15,258 nt of DNA from Candidatus Desantisbacteria bacterium CG1_02_49_89 (GTDB taxonomy: Bacteria > Desantisbacteria > UBA1551): contig MNUP01000087.1 in the NCBI GenBank assembly GCA_001871075.1, forward strand, positions 1-15,258, read 5' to 3'. How positions within the stretch are numbered: position 1 is the first letter of the stretch; every line of letters starts with the position of its first letter. A program made the translations under genes and the position numbers. The notes below the pieces were generated by a model. The model made no database searches. It saw only the letters and a list, made by a program, of their open reading frames with translations, and was not told where the DNA came from. This document shows, one piece after another, positions 12,844 to 15,258 of the stretch.

Positions 12844-12858
12844 AAAGTGAAAGAAAAA

Positions 12859-13095
12859 ATGAAACAAATGAAATGCAGTATTGAAAAGTGCCGCGGGGAA
12901 TATAAAAAACAGGATACTATTCATACGGTGCGCTACAAGGGGAAGGTGATCGTCATTGATCATGTCCCCGCTGAAGTGTGTTCTGTCTGCGGTGACGTGC
13001 TTTTAAGCCCGAAAACAACCCGCAAGATCGAAGCTCTATTGCAAAAATCACCTTGCCCGGTGAATACAGCGCCGCTTTATGAATTTGTCGCATAA
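12859..13095 (+). CDS. YgiT/MqsA-type zinc-finger protein, orphan
   Basis: A small protein of about 78 residues. MKCSIEKCRGEYKKQD and later AEVCSVCGDVLL supply two cysteine pairs (Cx4C here in place of the usual CxxC, then CxxCG), and HTVRYKGKVIVIDHVPAEVC matches the YgiT-type zinc-finger domain found at the N-terminus of MqsA-like antitoxins. The usual partner, a short toxin such as DUF4258, is absent on both sides, and no DNA-binding domain follows. The start is uncertain: GTG at 12847, ATG at 12859 and ATG at 12868 are in frame, and none has a strong ribosome site. The gene lies among HEPN/MNT modules in a toxin-antitoxin-rich stretch, probably a solitary remnant. Confidence 0.75.
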   Translation: MKQMKCSIEKCRGEYKKQDTIHTVRYKGKVIVIDHVPAEVCSVCGDVLLSPKTTRKIEALLQKSPCPVNTAPLYEFVA

Positions 13096-13100
13096 TTTTT

Positions 13101-13165
13101 GTAGTGATCTTACAAAAGAGATTCAAAAGGCACAAGAGTATAGCAGCTTAAATCCCGCAGGAATT
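13101..13165. repeat. CAGGGATCTT-family repeat, copy 3
   Basis: GTAGTGATCTTACAAAAGAG and ATTCAAAAGGCAC match the right half of copy 1; TTAAATCCCGCAGGA then matches its left half, so the order of the halves is permuted here. Confidence 0.68.
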
Positions 13166-13256
13166 GTTAATGAGCAAAAAATTGTATCCCATGGTTTCAG
13201 TGCCTGAATTTCCGTTGATAAATAAGGATTTAAAAAAATAGGGGCTGTCCCTATTT
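13164..13256. repeat. composite repeat ending in a RAYT-type hairpin, copy 2
   Basis: It matches 11832-11923 from TTGTTAATGAGCA through TTTCAGTGCCTGAATTT and GTTGATAAATAAGG to the hairpin AAATAGGG-GCTGT-CCCTATTT (13236-13256). Identity is high over the last 60 bases and low in the centre. This copy is intergenic and ends 16 bases before the start of the third nucleotidyltransferase. Confidence 0.88.
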
Positions 13257-13272
13257 AAAAAAGGAAAGTGAA

Positions 13273-13761
13273 ATGTTGAAACCTCGACTGTCATCTCAAG
13301 GCGGGTCAAGCCCCTCCTGCGCTAAAGCTTCGGCGGGCAAGCCTGGCCCCAAGAGTGTTAAGAGATATAAAAAAGGCAATTTTAAGCCTGACAAGGTATT
13401 TGAAAATTATGTCATGGGCTGGAAGGAAACTGTTCTGTTGAGGAAGAAAAATCTTAACAACCTCTACAGAGAAATGTTAGCCGGGCTGAAAGAAAGCATA
13501 AAGATCTTCAGGGCTTATCCTCTGGTGCGCCGGGTAGTCCTTTTCGGTTCTCTTCTTGACCCGGATTTTTTTGACGGACGTTCAGACATAGACCTGGCAT
13601 ACCTGGGCGAAATCACCGGAAAAGAGTATTTCTTCATATTGAACACGCTCGAAAACCTGTTTTCAAGAGAAGTCAATCTGGTTGATCTGAAAACCTGTGA
13701 CAAAAAATTAAAAGAAAACGTGGAAAAGACAGGGAAAATTATTTACCGCAAAGGAGACTGA
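13273..13761 (+). CDS. MNT-domain nucleotidyltransferase, module 3, with repeat-encoded N-terminal insert
   Basis: A 162-residue protein. The nucleotidyltransferase signature is FGSLLDPDFFDGRSDIDLAY (about 91-110): GS then DxD with a longer spacer than in modules 1 and 2, and VNLVDLKTC gives the third acidic position. AAGGAAA at 13261-13267 supports the ATG at 13273. Codons 7-26 (SSQGGSSPSCAKASAGKPGP) come from a 60-base GC-rich palindromic element, exactly 20 codons, so the frame survives; removing it joins MLKPRL to KSVKRY. Similar CAKASAGKPG peptides recur, from memory, at the ends of proteins in candidate-phylum genomes. The next gene starts one base after its stop, so the two form a co-translated pair, the third of its kind here. 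Confidence 0.84.
   Translation: MLKPRLSSQGGSSPSCAKASAGKPGPKSVKRYKKGNFKPDKVFENYVMGWKETVLLRKKNLNNLYREMLAGLKESIKIFRAYPLVRRVVLFGSLLDPDFFDGRSDIDLAYLGEITGKEYFFILNTLENLFSREVNLVDLKTCDKKLKENVEKTGKIIYRKGD
13291..13350. repeat. GC-rich palindromic element inside module 3 nucleotidyltransferase
   Basis: A 60-base GC-rich stretch in a gene that is otherwise AT-rich, with GGG-TCAAG-CCC and the imperfect pairing of CCTGCGC with GGCGGGC around TAAAGCTTC. Its length is a multiple of three, so it acts as an in-frame insert. Confidence 0.7.
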
Positions 13762-13762
13762 A

Positions 13763-14257
13763 ATGTCCGTTGAATCGCAAAAATTACTCAGGGTAAAAAG
13801 CGTCATTACGAATGAGATCAAGAGCATTATGGCGATCGAAACGGACCTGAAAAAATGGAAGTCGCTGCATGGCAGATCGCCGGGGCCATTCGAAATAAGA
13901 GCAGCCGGCTCGCTGCTGCAGGATTTCTATAACTGCATAGAAAGAATTTTTGAAATGATAGGCAGAGACTTGAATGGCGGCATACCGGCAAGCGATGACT
14001 GGCATAAGGAAATTCTAAACAATATGGCTATGGGCATAGAAAAGGTAAGGCCTGCCGTTATATCTGAGAATTTAAAGAAGGACCTGAATAACTATCTTAA
14101 ATTCAGGCATTTGTTCAGAAACATTTACGGAGCCAAATTAGAATGGAGCAAGATGGAATTTTTGGTTAGCGGACTGCCGGAAGCTTTCAAAAAGTTTGAA
14201 AAGGAAATAAAGGTATTCTGCAGATTTCTTGACAAGGCATCGGAAGAAATAAAATAA
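13763..14257 (+). CDS. HepT-like HEPN protein, module 3
   Basis: A 164-residue helical protein resembling the larger HepT-like family. RAAGSLLQDFYNCIERIFEMI (about 46-66), the SDDWHKEIL segment (about 77-85) and YLKFRHLFRNIYGAKLEW (about 112-129) appear in the family order. The region equivalent to the Rx4HxY active site of module 1 reads RHLFRNIY, with Asn where His would be expected; from memory this family varies here, so loss of activity is not certain. AAAGGAG at 13750-13756 precedes the ATG at 13763, one base after the nucleotidyltransferase stop. Pairing and context indicate the putative toxin of a third nucleotidyltransferase-HEPN module. Confidence 0.8.
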   Translation: MSVESQKLLRVKSVITNEIKSIMAIETDLKKWKSLHGRSPGPFEIRAAGSLLQDFYNCIERIFEMIGRDLNGGIPASDDWHKEILNNMAMGIEKVRPAVISENLKKDLNNYLKFRHLFRNIYGAKLEWSKMEFLVSGLPEAFKKFEKEIKVFCRFLDKASEEIK

Positions 14258-14273
14258 ACAGGAAGTATTTGAA

Positions 14274-14326
14274 CACGGAAACACAGAGTATTTCTTAAAT
14301 ATGTAACTCAGGGCTTCAGCCCTGAA
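14274..14326. repeat. ACACGGAAACACAGAGTATT repeat with covarying hairpin
   Basis: It matches about 12798-12846: ACAGAGTATTTCTT, ATATGTAA and a hairpin CTCAGGGCT (14307-14315)/AGCCCTGA (14318-14325). The central pair is G-C here and A-T at 12824-12843. Confidence 0.82.
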
Positions 14327-14384
14327 AAAGCAGTTTAAATCTCAAGGAACACCGCTTTTTTCCTTTTAAATATATAAAGAATAA

Positions 14385-14432
14385 AAATAGTGCTGTGCCC
14401 GCCAGTCAGTGTGGCGCGGCCTGTCCCTATTT
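14385..14432. repeat. degenerate RAYT-type hairpin remnants
   Basis: AAATAGTGCTGTGCCC (14385-14400) resembles the left part of the hairpin repeat, and CTGTCCCTATTT (14421-14432) is its exact right part. A short GC-rich stretch separates them. Confidence 0.6.
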
Positions 14433-14541
14433 AAAGAGATTTAAAAGGCTTTTAGTTAACAAGAAGAATGAAAGTAGTTTGAATCTCGTGAATCCCTGTT
14501 AAAGGCTTTTCACAGGGATTTAAAGAGATTTAAAAAGCTAA
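14433..14541. repeat. CAGGGATCTT-family repeat, copy 4
   Basis: AAAGAGATTTAAAAGGCTTT, then GTAGTTTGAATCTCG, a hairpin AATCCCTGT (14491-14499)/ACAGGGATT (14512-14520) and AAAGAGATTTAAAAAGC. It is closest to copy 1. The whole gap 14258-14568 is built from repeats and holds no gene I can see. Confidence 0.78.
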
Positions 14542-14568
14542 GAATATATCCTGAATCCATGTAAAAAA

Positions 14569-15108
14569 ATGTTATTCAAAAAAATTATGAAAAAAGAAAG
14601 CGTTAACCGCATATTGGGCAAGCTTGCGATTTTAATAATTACAGCTTTGATGGCATTCAATGCTGAAGCAATGGAAGGTGATACAATATGGATAAGACCT
14701 TTTGATATTGGAGGCAACGAATATGCTTTTGGAGCAGCTGTTGATAAAAACAAAAATGTAATAGTAACAGGGGGCAATGATGGTGGTGCCTGCATCACCG
14801 TTAAATATGATTCAAACGGAAATACTCAATGGGCACAGCTGTTCCAAGGCCGCGGAACAGGAATTGCTGTTGATCCAAATAATAATAATATCATAGTTGT
14901 TGGATACAATACTGAGAGCGGGAGTGAAGACTGGCTTGTAGTGAAATATAATCCGGACGGAGATAGTGAATGGGTAAGGATATTTGATTACGCAGGAGGC
15001 AGTGATCAGGCAACAAGCGTGCGCGTTGATTCGCTTGGCAACATATATGTTGCAGGATATATTGATAATATATCAAATGTCGATTATTTTCTAGTGTGGT
15101 GTCTCTAA
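14569..15108 (+). CDS. exported beta-propeller (SBBP-like) protein, interrupted
   Basis: A reading frame of 179 residues that opens with a signal peptide (KLAILIITALMAFNAEA, with a likely cut after AEA). Repeating units follow, each with an Asp-Asn turn, a VTGG or VAGY strand, a KYD or KYN strand and a NTQW or DSEW strand: FGAAVDKNKNVIVTGG, ITVKYDSNGNTQWAQLF, GIAVDPNNNNIIVVGYN, WLVVKYNPDGDSEWVRIF, SVRVDSLGNIYVAGYI. This is the SBBP/beta-propeller pattern of secreted proteins. After VDYFLV, where KYD would be expected, the frame runs WCL and stops inside an inserted element that begins at 15093. The protein is therefore truncated, and the rest probably continues beyond the window. An ATG at 14587 is an alternative start; neither has a clear ribosome site. 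Confidence 0.8.
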   Translation: MLFKKIMKKESVNRILGKLAILIITALMAFNAEAMEGDTIWIRPFDIGGNEYAFGAAVDKNKNVIVTGGNDGGACITVKYDSNGNTQWAQLFQGRGTGIAVDPNNNNIIVVGYNTESGSEDWLVVKYNPDGDSEWVRIFDYAGGSDQATSVRVDSLGNIYVAGYIDNISNVDYFLVWCL

Positions 15109-15258
15109 CAGATCTTTACATTTGGGCTGTCATTGCGAGGAGTGTTAACGACGAAGCAATCTCGACCTAAAAATCGAGATTGCCACGCTCCCTTTGGTCG
15201 CTCGCAATGACAACTCAAAGCAGAATCAAATGTCAAGGGATTTATGTGACACCACACT
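15093..15258. mobile_element. terminal-inverted-repeat element (MITE-like) disrupting the SBBP-like gene
   Basis: AGTGTGGTGTC (15093-15103) and GACACCACACT (15248-15258) are exact inverted ends; similarity continues inward (CTTTACATTTG against CTTGACATTTG in reverse complement). The element is 166 bases, too short for a transposase, and has a smaller palindromic element nested inside. The ends could be read as TA-GTGTGGTGTC, which would suit a TA-target element, but the right flank is outside the window. Confidence 0.75.
15129..15211. repeat. GTCATTGCGAG...CTCGCAATGAC element, nested copy
   Basis: It has the same exact 11-base ends as 2906-2980 (15129-15139 and 15201-15211). An internal perfect 10-base stem GCAATCTCGA (15156-15165)/TCGAGATTGC (15174-15183) is present. 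It lies within the larger terminal-repeat element. Confidence 0.87.

Noticed and set aside
12650-12846. tRNA or structured RNA gene in the GC-rich palindromes
   Set aside because: No T-arm or anticodon-arm pattern. The stems look like palindromic repeats.
2906-14541. CRISPR array
   Set aside because: Repeats are numerous but belong to different families, are often inverted, and show no regular spacers or cas genes.

Overview
The window reads as a chromosomal segment of a Gram-negative-type bacterium from an uncultivated or little-studied lineage. GC is intermediate, Arg AGG and Ile ATA codons are frequent, and genes use ATG/GTG starts with AGGAGG-like ribosome sites. A Tad secretion fragment, an AmmeMemoRadiSam protein, GxxExxY proteins, a four-helix-bundle protein, HEPN/MNT modules and very dense short repeats together recall Omnitrophota and similar candidate phyla. 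That placement is an impression, not a search result.

Layout. 1-2113: end of a sugar-phosphate isomerase/epimerase-like gene overlapping two sugar ABC permease genes (MalF/MalG type), one operon. 2195-4759: tadB, tadC and an FHA-domain membrane protein, part of a Tad pilus/type II secretion locus. 4754-5534: a REP-associated tyrosine transposase (RAYT) bounded by inverted copies of its hairpin repeat, inserted exactly between the FHA stop and the start of a metallophosphoesterase (5535-6260). 6266-6706: a four-helix-bundle gene, frameshifted, between inverted repeats. 6724-7212: DUF151 bifunctional nuclease. 7218-7857: a GxxExxY gene between nested inverted repeats. 7868-9412: an exported Memo-AMMECR1 fusion. 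9566-9842: strong promoter, cyclic-di-GMP-I (GEMM) riboswitch and terminator. 9869-10440: a second GxxExxY gene between another inverted repeat. 10453-14257: a winged-helix regulator, three unlike nucleotidyltransferase/HEPN pairs and an orphan YgiT-type zinc finger, separated by several repeat families. 14569-15258: an exported beta-propeller (SBBP-like) gene cut by a terminal-inverted-repeat element that runs to the window edge.

The unifying feature is the repeats. Nearly every gap from 2.1 kb onward holds short quasi-palindromic repeats. Four gaps hold a small gene framed by its own repeat family. Several host genes have starts, stops, linkers or tails made of repeat sequence: the FHA stop, the metallophosphoesterase start, a HepT tail, an MNT N-terminus, a TadB internal stretch and the winged-helix tail. 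The most interesting candidate system is this set of repeat-framed single-gene cassettes. RAYT is the known precedent; GxxExxY (predicted PD-(D/E)XK fold) and four-helix-bundle proteins would be less described parallels.
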